From NCBI RefSeq assembly GCF_017592395.1, contig NZ_JAGFOU010000021.1, positions 1 through 58,817 of the forward strand: a stretch of DNA of 58,817 bases, in the 5' to 3' direction. The first letter of the stretch is position 1; the number at the start of each line of letters is the position of its first letter. The stretch comes from Actinomyces bowdenii. Its GTDB lineage: Bacteria > Actinomycetota > Actinomycetes > Actinomycetales > Actinomycetaceae. The position numbers and the translations under genes are program-made. This document shows, in pieces, positions 9,256-17,992 of the stretch. Under the pieces are notes generated by a model. That model searched no databases. It saw only the letters and a list, made by a program, of their open reading frames with translations, and was not told where the DNA came from.

Positions 9256-11478
9256 CTACTGGCAGGCGGTGATGCGCCACAGGGCGTAGTGCCCCTCGCG
9301 GTGCACCAGCTCCAGCCCGTCGGAGGGCAGCACGGTCAGGGCGCCGTCCCAGCGCAGAGGAGGCTGGCCGGCGCGGGACCCCCCGGCATCCGGGGAGGAG
9401 TCGGTGTAGAGGTACTCGGCCCCCAGCTCCTCCAGCAGTGGGCAGGCCTGCGCCAGTCCCCCGCCGTCCTGGGCAACCACCCCGGGCCATGCCGCGATGA
9501 GCCGGTCCTGCGCGCTGTCGGGCATCGGGGCGGATCGCACCGGGTAGACCACGCGGATGCCCTCGACGGCCCACAGGTGGGAGGCGCCGCGCGAGGGTGC
9601 CCCCAGGACCACGGCGTCCTGGGGCAGCATGCCGGCAGCCCGCTGGAAGAAGCCGAACTCCTCTCGGGCCACCAGGGTGCCGTAGCGCACCTGATCGGGG
9701 TCGTGGACGCTGGCCACCAGGTCCCGCTGCAGCGGCAGGCGCCCCACCACCAGGAGCAGGGCGATGAGCCCCGCGGCCAGAGCCCGCCGAGGGGCGGTCG
9801 GCAGGGGCACTGACCGCCACGGCCCGCTCTGCCGCAGCACGGCCTGCCCTGCCGCGTCCTGCTGCGGCTCGCGGCGCCCTCCCGCGCCCCGGCGCTCCAG
9901 CAGCCCGGCCCAGGCCAGGCAGATGAGCGCCAGGGCCGGCACCAGCACCAGGGACGCCAGGCGCGCCTTCTGCAGGTACCAGGGCGATCCGAGCTGGCGG
10001 CCCCACCAGGAGGGGCCGCCCACGCTGATGAGCAGGAGGAGCGAGATGCCCCACATGGCGCCCCAGGCCCTTAGGCGGGGATGGGCCCGGACCGCCCAGG
10101 CCCCTACCAGGGTGAGCCCGGCCATGAGGATGCCCAGCAGGGCGAAGGGGCTCCACACCCGCCCGTACATGGGCAGGTCGGCGAGGGCCTGCCCGGCGGT
10201 CGAGGCCAGGCCCGCCCAACCGCCGTCGTCGCGCTGGTAGCCCATGACGGAGGCCAGGGGGCGGCGCAGCGCCCACAGGGCGCCGGCCGTCACCACCAGG
10301 GCCAGGACCAGCCCCGCTGAGCGCAGCCGCACCGACCAGCATCCCACCGCCCGCCACAGCCGGGGGATCCAGGCCGCGCCCAGGACCAGGAGGTTGAAGG
10401 CGCCCGTGCCGTGAGAGGCCACCGTGCCGCCCACGGCCAGGGCCAGGAGGAGGGCCGTGGCACCGGGCCCGGGCAGGAGGGCCGGCACCGCCGGGGGCCC
10501 GTCGACGGCATCGGCCGCATCCGCATCGGCTGGTCCCGCCGACGCCGGCGGGCCGTCCTGCGGCACGGCGCCCGCACCGGGGGCCCTCCCGCCATCCGGC
10601 GCGGGGGTCAGCAGGAGGTGGGCCAGGAGCAGGCACCCGGGCAGTGCGGTGACGCTCAGGGCGTAGGGCCACACGGTCAGCGCGGTGGTCAGCACGGTGA
10701 AGGCCGCGGCGCTCCCGCCCACCAGGACGCTCAGGGCCACCGCCCACACTCCGGCGCGCGGGCCGGCGGGAAGATCGGGGCGCAGCCCCAGGAGCATCCC
10801 GGCCAGCGAGGCCGGCCAGACCAGGCCGCCCAGGCCCAGCAGGGCGCCGTTGGTGGCCACCGGGATGCTCCCGGGCAGGAGCGCCACCAGGGCGTGCCAC
10901 ACACTGGGGTAGTACAGGGCCGCCCCCTGGTAGAGGGTGCGCAGGCCGCCCAGGAGCGAGGCGTCGCCCTCCTCCCGGATGGCGGCGACGGCGCTGAGGT
11001 GGAAGGTGGCGTCGAAGGCCTGCGCCGGCCACCGGTCGTGGACCGCGCCCCACAGGTAGGAGCACAGGCAGGCCGCGGCGCACAGGAGGACCGCGCCGAT
11101 GACCGGCAGCCTCTCGCGCGCCCCGCTCCCCGCCCGGGCCAGGACCACCCGGCGGGCACCCGCCAGGGTGCCGCCCGGGCCCTGGGGCGCTCCCCCGGCC
11201 CCGTCCCGGGAGGCGGCCCGGGACCGCCGGGTGAGGGCCGGCACCAGGCAGAGGAGCGCTGCCAGCAGGGTCAGCAGCGCGAGGGCCGGCAGGGCCGCCA
11301 CCGTCCAGGGCAGGCCGAGCAGTGGCAGGACCATGGAGGCCACGGCCACCAGCAGCGCGGTGATGCCCGGGGACGCCGCCAGGGCACCCCAGCCCCGCAG
11401 GCCGGCGGCCCTCGCCACGAGGCCCCCCGGGATCCACACCAGTAGGGCGAAGAGCGCGGCCGCCAGGAGGAGGGTCAC
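9256..11478 (-). CDS. DUF6541-like polytopic membrane protein (putative GT-C glycosyltransferase), paralogue 2
   Basis: A 740-residue multi-helix membrane protein sharing with its paralogues FDATFHLS...EGDASLL, YYPSVWHALVALLPG and a soluble C-terminal domain with PQDAVVLGAPSRG. The layout (helices, luminal-type loop with the D-x-x-F-H motif, C-terminal soluble region) fits lipid-linked-sugar glycosyltransferases of the GT-C fold, though the family's reaction is not established. GTG start, with GAGGAG just upstream (unusually close). The start lies 53 bp beyond the end of the UDP-sugar dehydrogenase gene, so both are likely one transcript. Paired repeat A follows its stop codon. Confidence 0.75.
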   Translation of the reverse strand: MTLLLAAALFALLVWIPGGLVARAAGLRGWGALAASPGITALLVAVASMVLPLLGLPWTVAALPALALLTLLAALLCLVPALTRRSRAASRDGAGGAPQGPGGTLAGARRVVLARAGSGARERLPVIGAVLLCAAACLCSYLWGAVHDRWPAQAFDATFHLSAVAAIREEGDASLLGGLRTLYQGAALYYPSVWHALVALLPGSIPVATNGALLGLGGLVWPASLAGMLLGLRPDLPAGPRAGVWAVALSVLVGGSAAAFTVLTTALTVWPYALSVTALPGCLLLAHLLLTPAPDGGRAPGAGAVPQDGPPASAGPADADAADAVDGPPAVPALLPGPGATALLLALAVGGTVASHGTGAFNLLVLGAAWIPRLWRAVGCWSVRLRSAGLVLALVVTAGALWALRRPLASVMGYQRDDGGWAGLASTAGQALADLPMYGRVWSPFALLGILMAGLTLVGAWAVRAHPRLRAWGAMWGISLLLLISVGGPSWWGRQLGSPWYLQKARLASLVLVPALALICLAWAGLLERRGAGGRREPQQDAAGQAVLRQSGPWRSVPLPTAPRRALAAGLIALLLVVGRLPLQRDLVASVHDPDQVRYGTLVAREEFGFFQRAAGMLPQDAVVLGAPSRGASHLWAVEGIRVVYPVRSAPMPDSAQDRLIAAWPGVVAQDGGGLAQACPLLEELGAEYLYTDSSPDAGGSRAGQPPLRWDGALTVLPSDGLELVHREGHYALWRITACQ

Positions 11479-11531
11479 GCCTCCTCAGCCCCTCGGGGGC
11501 TGCTGCGCCGGGGCATCGGGCGGCCCATGGC

Positions 11532-12836
11532 CTACTGCCCCCCGCCGATGGTCAGGCGCGGCACCCCGCTCCAGGCGGCGGGGTCGGTGGCGCGGCGCCC
11601 GTCGAGCAGCAGGCGCAGGCCGGGCAGGTCGGCGGGGGACAGCTCGCGGTACTCGGCGTGGTCGGCCTGGACGATGGCCACATCGGCCTGCTCGCCCAGG
11701 TGGTAGGGGGTCCAGCCGAAGGAGGACAGCTCCTCGTCGGTGTACATGGGGTCGTGGACACTGACCCTGGCCCCGGCGGCCTCCAGGGCCTCCACGGCGG
11801 GGAAGACGCCGGAGAAGGCCGTCTCCTTGACCCCGCCCCGGTAGGAGGCGCCCAGGACCACCACGCGCAGGCCCTCCAGGGAGCCGAGGACCTCCTGGGC
11901 CCGGCCCACGACGTAGCCGGGCATGGTGGCGTTGAAGGCGCGGGCGGTGCGCACCACCGAGGCCTCGGGGTCGGTGGACAGGTACAGGCGCGGGTAGACG
12001 GGGATGCAGTGGCCGCCCACGGCGATGCCGGGCCGGTGGATGTGGGAGTAGGGCTGGGAGTTGCAGGCCTCGATGACGCGCTCGACGTCGAAGCCGGCCT
12101 TGTCGGCGTAGACGGCGAACTGGTTGGCCAGCCCGATGTTGACGTCCCGGTAGGTGGTCTCGGCGAGCTTGGCCATCTCCGCGGCCTCAGCGGTGCCCAT
12201 GTCCCACACGCCGTTGGGGCGGGGCAGGTCCTCGCGCTCATCGAAGTCCAGGACCTGCTCGTAGAACTCGATGCCGGCCCGGGTCCCGGCCTCGCTCAGG
12301 CCCCCCACGAGCTTGGGGTAGCGGCGCAGATCGGCGAAGACCCGGCCGGTGAGCACGCGCTCGGGGCTGAAGACCAGGTGGAAGTCCTTGCCCTCCTGCA
12401 GGCCCGAGATCTCCTCGATCATGGGCTTCCAGCGGCCCCTGAGGGTGCCCACGGGCAGGGTCGTCTCATAGGAGATGAGGGTGCCGGGGCTCAGGTGCTC
12501 GGCCAGGGAGGCGGTGGCAGCGTCCATCCAGGCGAAGTCGGGCTCCCAGGTGGCGTCGTCGACGAACAGCGGGACCACCAGCACGATCGCCTCGGCGCCG
12601 GGGATGGCCCGGGAGTAGTCGGTGGTGGCGCGCAGGGAGCCGTTGCCGGTGGTGGGGTTCAGGGCGGCCAGCTTCTCCGCCAGGTGGGCCTCCCCGGGGA
12701 AGGGCTCGATCCCGGCGTTGACGGCCTCGACGGTGGCCGGGTTGACATCCACCCCGATGACCTCGTGGCCCTTCTCGGCGTACTGGACGGCCAGGGGGAG
12801 CCCGATCTTGCCCAGGGCGACGACGGCGATACGCAT
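11532..12836 (-). CDS. UDP-N-acetylhexosamine 6-dehydrogenase (WbpA/WecC-type nucleotide sugar dehydrogenase)
   Basis: A 434-residue NAD-dependent dehydrogenase that oxidises C6 of a UDP-sugar to a uronic acid in two steps. The N-terminal Rossmann motif is degenerate but clear (VVALGKIGLPLA, 5-16, E/D at D30). The catalytic cysteine is C277 in GGHCIPVYP, and the FSPER motif is at 157-161. The C-terminal UDP-binding domain (about 315-434) has LGASYRGGVKE. Family and context (WecB/WbpI, WbpB, WbpE, WbpD homologues in the window) favour UDP-GlcNAc as substrate. Start ATG 12836 has GAAGGGA upstream; longer in-frame extensions lack codon bias. A –10-like TATCCT at 12930-12935 gives a leader of about 85 nt. 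Operon with DUF6541 paralogue 2. Confidence 0.88.
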   Translation of the reverse strand: MRIAVVALGKIGLPLAVQYAEKGHEVIGVDVNPATVEAVNAGIEPFPGEAHLAEKLAALNPTTGNGSLRATTDYSRAIPGAEAIVLVVPLFVDDATWEPDFAWMDAATASLAEHLSPGTLISYETTLPVGTLRGRWKPMIEEISGLQEGKDFHLVFSPERVLTGRVFADLRRYPKLVGGLSEAGTRAGIEFYEQVLDFDEREDLPRPNGVWDMGTAEAAEMAKLAETTYRDVNIGLANQFAVYADKAGFDVERVIEACNSQPYSHIHRPGIAVGGHCIPVYPRLYLSTDPEASVVRTARAFNATMPGYVVGRAQEVLGSLEGLRVVVLGASYRGGVKETAFSGVFPAVEALEAAGARVSVHDPMYTDEELSSFGWTPYHLGEQADVAIVQADHAEYRELSPADLPGLRLLLDGRRATDPAAWSGVPRLTIGGGQ

Positions 12837-12929
12837 GCTTGTCCCTTCTTCGGCCCCGCCCGGCGCTGCGCCGAGGGGGAATGAGGTTCCTTGGGGTCCT
12901 GTCTGTGCGCCCACCGGGCACCGGCCCAG

Positions 12930-12935
12930 GATAAT
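12930..12935 (-). promoter_or_regulatory. Putative –10 box (TATCCT) of the dehydrogenase operon
   Basis: The only AT-rich hexamer in the 136-bp gap upstream of the dehydrogenase, in the same TANNNT form as the other promoters of the window. It implies a leader of about 85-90 nt. Confidence 0.45.
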
Positions 12936-12972
12936 GCAGGGGCGGGGCCGCTCAGCCGGGCGGGCGCATGCC

Positions 12973-15159
12973 TCAGCCCATGTGGCACATATCGATACGG
13001 TAGACGGCGGCCTGGCCGCCACGGTCGACCAGGGTGAAGCCCTGGGCCACGCCCACCCCGTACAGGCCGGGGCGGAGTATCGGGGTGGGGACGCCGTTGA
13101 AGGGCTGGGAGACGTCCCGGTAGAAGTGGGTGATGCCGTGCTTGCGCACGATCTCGCACACCCGGGGGTCGCGGTGGATGTCGCGGAAGTGGTAGCGCAG
13201 ATAGAGCCCGTCGGCGTCGGAGTCGGCCTGGCCGGCGAACATCCACACGCTGCGCCGCCCGGAGGTGAAGGGCAGCATGGCGGTGCCCGCCACGGGGTCC
13301 CCCACGACCAGGGCGTCGGGCGGCAGCTCGCTGCTCAGGCGCTCGATCATCGCCAGCTCGGCGGAGGAGACGACCATGCGGGTGTGCCCCAGGCGGGGGG
13401 CGAAGGCCCCGGCGACGTCGAGGCGCAGCGCCGGCAGGCTCCCCACCGTCCCGGCCACCAGGACGAGGAGGGCCGCCACCGCGGGGGCCCAGCGCCTCAT
13501 CGGCCCCCCGGGGGATCGGACCGGGGCCGTGGGTCCGGGGGCGCCGGCCGCCTGCCCCGGGCCCTCGCGGGACGCCGTCGGGGCACCGGCCGCTGCGGCC
13601 CGGCCGCGCCACCAGCGCCACGCCTCCTCCAGCCAGGGGCCCAGGGCCGCCATGGCGATGACGGCGAGCAGGATCGCGGGCACGGCCGTCATGGCCTTGA
13701 GCCGGTGCGGGTTGTTGTAGAAGGTGCCGGTCAGGGAGGACAGGATCGGCACCGGGGCCGTGGCCGCCAGGGTCAGGGGCAGGCAGGCCACCCAGGCCAC
13801 GGCCACCCCCCGGTGGCGGTGGCGGGCGTAGGACACCGCCACGCCCAGGAAGCACAGGAGCGCCAGGGTGATGTAGACGGTCTTGGTCATCCATCCCCCG
13901 CCCCCGTAGAACAGCAGCACCGGGATGGCCAGCTTGATGATGGGGTTGTCCCAGTTGCGGTCGGGGCTGCGGCTGAAGTGCTCCTGCTGGGGCCCGGGCG
14001 CCAGGACGAAGATGATGCCGGCCACCACCACCATGGCGGCCAGGCCCAGCAGCAGCATCCCCCGGCGCCGCCGTCGGGCCTCGCCCGAGCGCAGGTGGCG
14101 GGCGCCGGCCAGCAGGATGCCCGTCCAGGCGACGACGGCCAGGGGCCAGCCGATGATGACGCTGGCCGAGGGGTGGGCCAGGATGACGCCCAGCAGGCCC
14201 GCCATGGGGGCCAGGAGGACCAGGGGGGTGCGGCGCCGCCGCCCCATGGCCCACAGCCACATGCAGCGCCGCCAGGCCGCGACCATCCAGGCCACGACGG
14301 CGGGGCTGGCGGCCAGGGCCAGGCAGTAGGGCCAGACCGCGGTGTCCATGAGCAGGCGCATGGGGAAGATGGGGGTCAGGCCCGCGGCCCCCAGGGTCAG
14401 GAGCACTGATCCGCGGATCTCGGGCAGGATGACGCGGGCGAGGTAGACCATCCCCACCAGCCACACCAGGGGCACCACCAGGAGCATGGCATTGGTGACG
14501 GGGACCACCTGGGTCCAGCCCACGGCCACGATGGTGATGATCTCGTGCCAGACCATCGGGTAGAAGCTGTACTTGCCGTCCAGGCCGAACATGCCGGCAT
14601 TGCCGTCGAGCATGGAGGCGTTGCCGGTGTGCTCGATGAGCCAGGCCTGGTTGTAGTGGTAGATCGAGTCGGCCGACTGGATGGGGATGCCCGGCCCCGT
14701 GCCCGGGAGCACCGGCAGGGTCATGATCACCCAGGCGGCCGCGATGGCCCCCCACACCAGGGCGGGCGAGCCCAGGGTGGCACGGGCATCGGCCATGGGC
14801 GGCTCGCCCGGCGCGCCCGAGCTGCTGGTGGCCCCGGGGGCGGCCTCGGGCGCGGGGGCCAGCCAGGTGCGCAGGCCCGGGGCCTCCCCGCGCAGGCGCA
14901 GCCACCCCCAGCGGGTGGCGGCCACGGCCAGGGCGCACACGATGGTGCAGGCGATGACGGTGGGGGCGTGCCAGCGCACCCCCAGGAGGCGGAAGAGCAG
15001 GCCGCCGACCCCCATGAGCAGGAAGGTCATGGCGGGGGCGCAGGCGATCGCGGCCAGCCGGTAGCGCGCTCCCCCGGCCATCAGGATGAGCCATCCGGGG
15101 GCGAAGGTGGTCAGGACGAGCAGGCCCAGGATGGGCAGGGCCGTGATCCAGGGGCTCAC
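12973..15159 (-). CDS. DUF6541-like polytopic membrane protein (putative GT-C glycosyltransferase), paralogue 3
   Basis: A 728-residue multi-pass membrane protein, the third paralogue of its type. It carries the equivalent motifs SADSIYHYN...GNASML, FYPMVWHEIITI and the C-terminal PPDALVVGDPVAG segment. The N-terminus is hydrophobic from the start (two helices within 60 residues); a short Pro/Ala/Glu-rich cytoplasmic loop lies near residues 95-120. It is translated from a GTG whose first bases overlap the stop codon of the upstream GT4 gene (GTGA overlap at 15156-15159), so it is translationally coupled with that glycosyltransferase. Role inferred as a polymer-assembling glycosyltransferase at the outer face; direct evidence is absent. 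Confidence 0.75.
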   Translation of the reverse strand: MSPWITALPILGLLVLTTFAPGWLILMAGGARYRLAAIACAPAMTFLLMGVGGLLFRLLGVRWHAPTVIACTIVCALAVAATRWGWLRLRGEAPGLRTWLAPAPEAAPGATSSSGAPGEPPMADARATLGSPALVWGAIAAAWVIMTLPVLPGTGPGIPIQSADSIYHYNQAWLIEHTGNASMLDGNAGMFGLDGKYSFYPMVWHEIITIVAVGWTQVVPVTNAMLLVVPLVWLVGMVYLARVILPEIRGSVLLTLGAAGLTPIFPMRLLMDTAVWPYCLALAASPAVVAWMVAAWRRCMWLWAMGRRRRTPLVLLAPMAGLLGVILAHPSASVIIGWPLAVVAWTGILLAGARHLRSGEARRRRRGMLLLGLAAMVVVAGIIFVLAPGPQQEHFSRSPDRNWDNPIIKLAIPVLLFYGGGGWMTKTVYITLALLCFLGVAVSYARHRHRGVAVAWVACLPLTLAATAPVPILSSLTGTFYNNPHRLKAMTAVPAILLAVIAMAALGPWLEEAWRWWRGRAAAAGAPTASREGPGQAAGAPGPTAPVRSPGGPMRRWAPAVAALLVLVAGTVGSLPALRLDVAGAFAPRLGHTRMVVSSAELAMIERLSSELPPDALVVGDPVAGTAMLPFTSGRRSVWMFAGQADSDADGLYLRYHFRDIHRDPRVCEIVRKHGITHFYRDVSQPFNGVPTPILRPGLYGVGVAQGFTLVDRGGQAAVYRIDMCHMG

Positions 15160-16400
15160 CCGCGCACCACCTCCCGCAGCCGGCGGGCCACGGACTCCCC
15201 GGTGGCCTCCAGGGAGCGGTGGGCCCGGACCCAGGCGTGCAGGCGCTCGGCCCGGTCCCGGCGCCCCTGGCCGCCGTCCGCCTCACAGGCGGCGTCCTGG
15301 TCCAGGGCCAGGCTCAGGGCGCGGGCGACGTCGTCGGGCTCATAGGCGGCCGCCCAGCCCAGGGAGGCGTCCTCCAGGTCGGCGCGCACCGGGCCGACCC
15401 CGGCGTAGACCACGGGGGTGCCGCAGGCCAGGGCCGCCAGGACCTTGGTGGGGTAGGCGAAGTCGTAGCCCTGGCCGGGGCGGATGGAGACCAGGGCGGC
15501 GGCGGCCCCGCGCTGCCAGCGGGCGGCGTCCTGGGGGGCCATGAGGTCGTGCATGACGACGGCGGGGGCGCCGTCGGGGCCGGGGGGCAGGGCGGCGGCG
15601 GCCCGGGCGATGGCCTCCCAGTCCGAGCCCTGCCCGATGAACAGGGCCTGCGCACCGGGGTGGGTGCGGCGCGCCCGGGCCAGGGCCTGGACGAAGATGC
15701 CGGCCCCCTGCCATTCCGAGGCGGTCCCGGCGTAGACCAGGTAGGGGCCGGTGATGCCCAGGGCCTCGCGCTCGGCCAGCGAGGGCGTGGGGCCGGTGGG
15801 CTCGAACAGGGAGGTGTCGATCCCGTTGGGGATGACCACGACCCTGCGGGCCCCCAGGGCGCGCACCCGCTCGGCGACCTCCTCGTTGACGGCGATGACG
15901 GCTCGGGCTCCCCGCACGGCGCAGGCCTCGGCGCTGCGCACGGCGCGCGCCACGATGCCGGGGGCGCCGGTGGAGGCCACGGCCTCGGACCACACGTCCG
16001 GGGCGTACCAGACGTAGGGGGTGCGCCGCAGGGCGCAGATGGTGCGGGCCACCACCCCGGTGGTGGGCGGGGGCTCGACCAGGACCACATCGGGGCGCGG
16101 GGCCAGCCCTAGGCGCAGCAGGAGCGGGACGTCGAAGGACAGGTAGGGCAGGTAGCCGCGCAGGTAGCCCGACTCGTCGCGCAGGGCGGGCCAGCGCGAG
16201 ACCGACACCCCCGGGGGGTCCTGGACCTGGGGCGCCGGGGCGCCGTCGCGGCCGGGGACCGTGGTGGTCAGGACGCGCACGGGCACGCCGTGGCGGGCCA
16301 GGGCCCGCTCGACGCCGTCGAGGCGGAAGGAGGCGGCTGCGGCCTCGGGCAGGTGGATGCGGGTGGCCAGGAGCGCCCCTCCACGTCGGAACCTGGTCAT
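15156..16400 (-). CDS. GT4-family glycosyltransferase
   Basis: A 414-residue GT-B fold glycosyltransferase, expected in the cytoplasm or at the inner membrane face. The N-terminal acceptor half (1-200) contains the DVVLVEPPPTTGVVA and YVWYAPDVWSEAV segments seen in WbuB/WcaI-type GT4 proteins; the C-terminal half starts at VVVIPNGIDTSLFEP (about 220) and continues with LVYAGTASEWQGAGIFVQAL, the nucleotide-sugar-binding side. The final E-x7-E region is not canonical (PTKVLAALACGTPVVY). GAGAGG lies 5-10 nt before the ATG. It follows the 16410-17555 gene by 9 bp and overlaps the next gene by 4 bp, forming a three-gene unit. Donor and acceptor are unknown. Confidence 0.85.
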   Translation of the reverse strand: MTRFRRGGALLATRIHLPEAAAASFRLDGVERALARHGVPVRVLTTTVPGRDGAPAPQVQDPPGVSVSRWPALRDESGYLRGYLPYLSFDVPLLLRLGLAPRPDVVLVEPPPTTGVVARTICALRRTPYVWYAPDVWSEAVASTGAPGIVARAVRSAEACAVRGARAVIAVNEEVAERVRALGARRVVVIPNGIDTSLFEPTGPTPSLAEREALGITGPYLVYAGTASEWQGAGIFVQALARARRTHPGAQALFIGQGSDWEAIARAAAALPPGPDGAPAVVMHDLMAPQDAARWQRGAAAALVSIRPGQGYDFAYPTKVLAALACGTPVVYAGVGPVRADLEDASLGWAAAYEPDDVARALSLALDQDAACEADGGQGRRDRAERLHAWVRAHRSLEATGESVARRLREVVRG

Positions 16401-16409
16401 GGCGTCCTC

Positions 16410-17555
16410 TCAGTCATGTCGGTCATGGGATCCTGCCGGGGCGGGGCCGCTGAGGACCTCGGCGACCGTGCGGGCCCGGGCCTGCCAGGTCTGGGTGGGC
16501 AGGACTCGGCGCATCCGCTCGCGCACGGCGGCCAGCTCCTGGGGGGCGCCGGCCAGGCGGCGCAGGAGGGCGGCCAGGGCCGCCGGGTCGTGGTCGAGTG
16601 TCCAGCCGATCCCCATCTGCTCGACCAGGCGGCCGGTCTGGGTGCCGCGCACGGCGATGACGGGCAGCTCGTGGGCCAGGTACTCGTAGAGCTTGTAGGG
16701 CACCGCGAAGTCCCAGTAGGGGTTGGGCTCGGTGAAGAGCACCCCCAGGGCGGCGCGGGCGTAGAGGGGCTCCAGCTCGGCCCCGGAGCGGTGGAGGACC
16801 TCGTGGCGCCCGGGGGGCAGGAGGGGGGCGTAGTGGTCGCGCGACTCCTCCCAGGTCTCCTGGCGCACGCACAGGGTCAGGCGGGTCCCCTCCACCTGGC
16901 GCACCGCCTCCAGGCAGGCGTCGAGCCGGTAGTTGTCCTGCAGGACGCCCACGAAGAGAAGCTCCAGGCCCTCCCCCGAGGGGCGCGAGACGCTGGTGGC
17001 CTGCGGCGCCCCGGGTGGCAGGGCGCTCATGCGCTGGACGGGGAAGAGGGGGACGTGGCGGGCCATGGCCTGGCTGGGCAGGAAGAGGTGGGCCCCGGCG
17101 GCGCGCAGGCCGAGCAGCTCGCCGCGGTAGGCGGCCTGGAGCCCGGCCTCCAGCACGGGGTGGATGCCCTCGCGGAATCGGGGGAAGCGCCAGTACACGT
17201 CCCGGTAGAAGACCCCGGTCCCGGCCCCGCGGGAGCGGCAGTGGGCCAGGAAGGCGGTGTCGAGCAGGGGGTGGGGCGGCAGGTGGCGCGGCTCGGTCAG
17301 GGCGCTGGGGATGGTGGCGTTCTCGGAGTAGACGAAGGCGGGGATCCGCCCCTGGCGCATGGCCTGGCGCACCCGCCCCATGGCCCGGCGCCGCTGGGCC
17401 GCGTAGCCGGTGACCTCCATGACCTCGTAGCCCAGTTCCGCGAAGGCGCGGCGCATGGCCAGGGGGCGCAGCATCGAGGCGGCCACCCGGTCCGGCTGGA
17501 GCGGGAAGGGGGCGTGGAAGACCATGAGTCCGCGCTGCGCGACGTGCTGGCTCAC
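16410..17555 (-). CDS. Glycosyltransferase (GT4/GT1-like)
   Basis: 381 residues from the GTG at 17555, preceded by GGAGG at 17562-17566. An upstream in-frame extension of 26 codons exists but has poor codon bias and no ribosome site. The C-terminal half has the GT-B signature: LELLFVGVLQDNYRLDACLEAV and PYKLYEYLAHELPVIAV, equivalent to the E-rich nucleotide-sugar loop. The N-terminal half has RGLMVFHAPFPLQP and RDVYWRFP, typical of glycosyltransferases that begin with a Rossmann half. It is the first gene of a unit with a GT4 and a DUF6541 protein. The specific sugar is unknown. Confidence 0.8.
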   Translation of the reverse strand: MSQHVAQRGLMVFHAPFPLQPDRVAASMLRPLAMRRAFAELGYEVMEVTGYAAQRRRAMGRVRQAMRQGRIPAFVYSENATIPSALTEPRHLPPHPLLDTAFLAHCRSRGAGTGVFYRDVYWRFPRFREGIHPVLEAGLQAAYRGELLGLRAAGAHLFLPSQAMARHVPLFPVQRMSALPPGAPQATSVSRPSGEGLELLFVGVLQDNYRLDACLEAVRQVEGTRLTLCVRQETWEESRDHYAPLLPPGRHEVLHRSGAELEPLYARAALGVLFTEPNPYWDFAVPYKLYEYLAHELPVIAVRGTQTGRLVEQMGIGWTLDHDPAALAALLRRLAGAPQELAAVRERMRRVLPTQTWQARARTVAEVLSGPAPAGSHDRHD

Positions 17556-17977
17556 GCCGTCACCTCCATTGACTGCATAGATGTCTGGCTTTGTGGGTAG
17601 TGAATGGGCATCGGCATGGGCATCGAGTGGCACTGGCGTGGGCGTGGTGCACGAGCCGGGGCCCTTGCCGGCCCGGGCTGATTCCTGCCATCAGCCTACC
17701 CATCATAAATCGCTCCACCGCCAAGGGCTGACGCATGCGGGGCGGCGATCCGCACAGACCAGCGCGCGGTGGGGACCGCCCAGGCCCCCACCGCGGCGCG
17801 GCGATGGGGCGGGGCGGCGCCATGAGGCGCGATCCGGGGGATGGCAGCCGGCCGGCCGCCCCATCGGTGTGTGGCACACTGTGGGTGATCACTCGGCGTC
17901 ACCCCGCTGATGGCCCGCCCCGATGACGGCCGGCCCGGTCGCGGGCGCCCCGATGATCGGCCTGACGAGCTGCCGGG
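17556..17977. other. Divergent promoter region of two polysaccharide units
   Basis: 422 bp between the – strand glycosyltransferase unit and the + strand asparagine-synthase-like gene. It holds a TAGGCT –10-like hexamer on the – strand (17693-17698), AT-enriched surroundings, and an odd GTGTGGCACAC dyad near 17869 that may belong to the + strand promoter. No gene is seen. Confidence 0.4.
17693..17698 (-). promoter_or_regulatory. Putative –10 box (TAGGCT) of the 17555–12973 unit
   Basis: TAGGCT reading leftwards, next to an alternative TATGAT; the predicted leader is about 130 nt before the GTG at 17555, which unlike the leaderless genes has a strong GGAGG site. Confidence 0.4.
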
Positions 17978-17992
17978 ATGGGAGAGCGCGAC

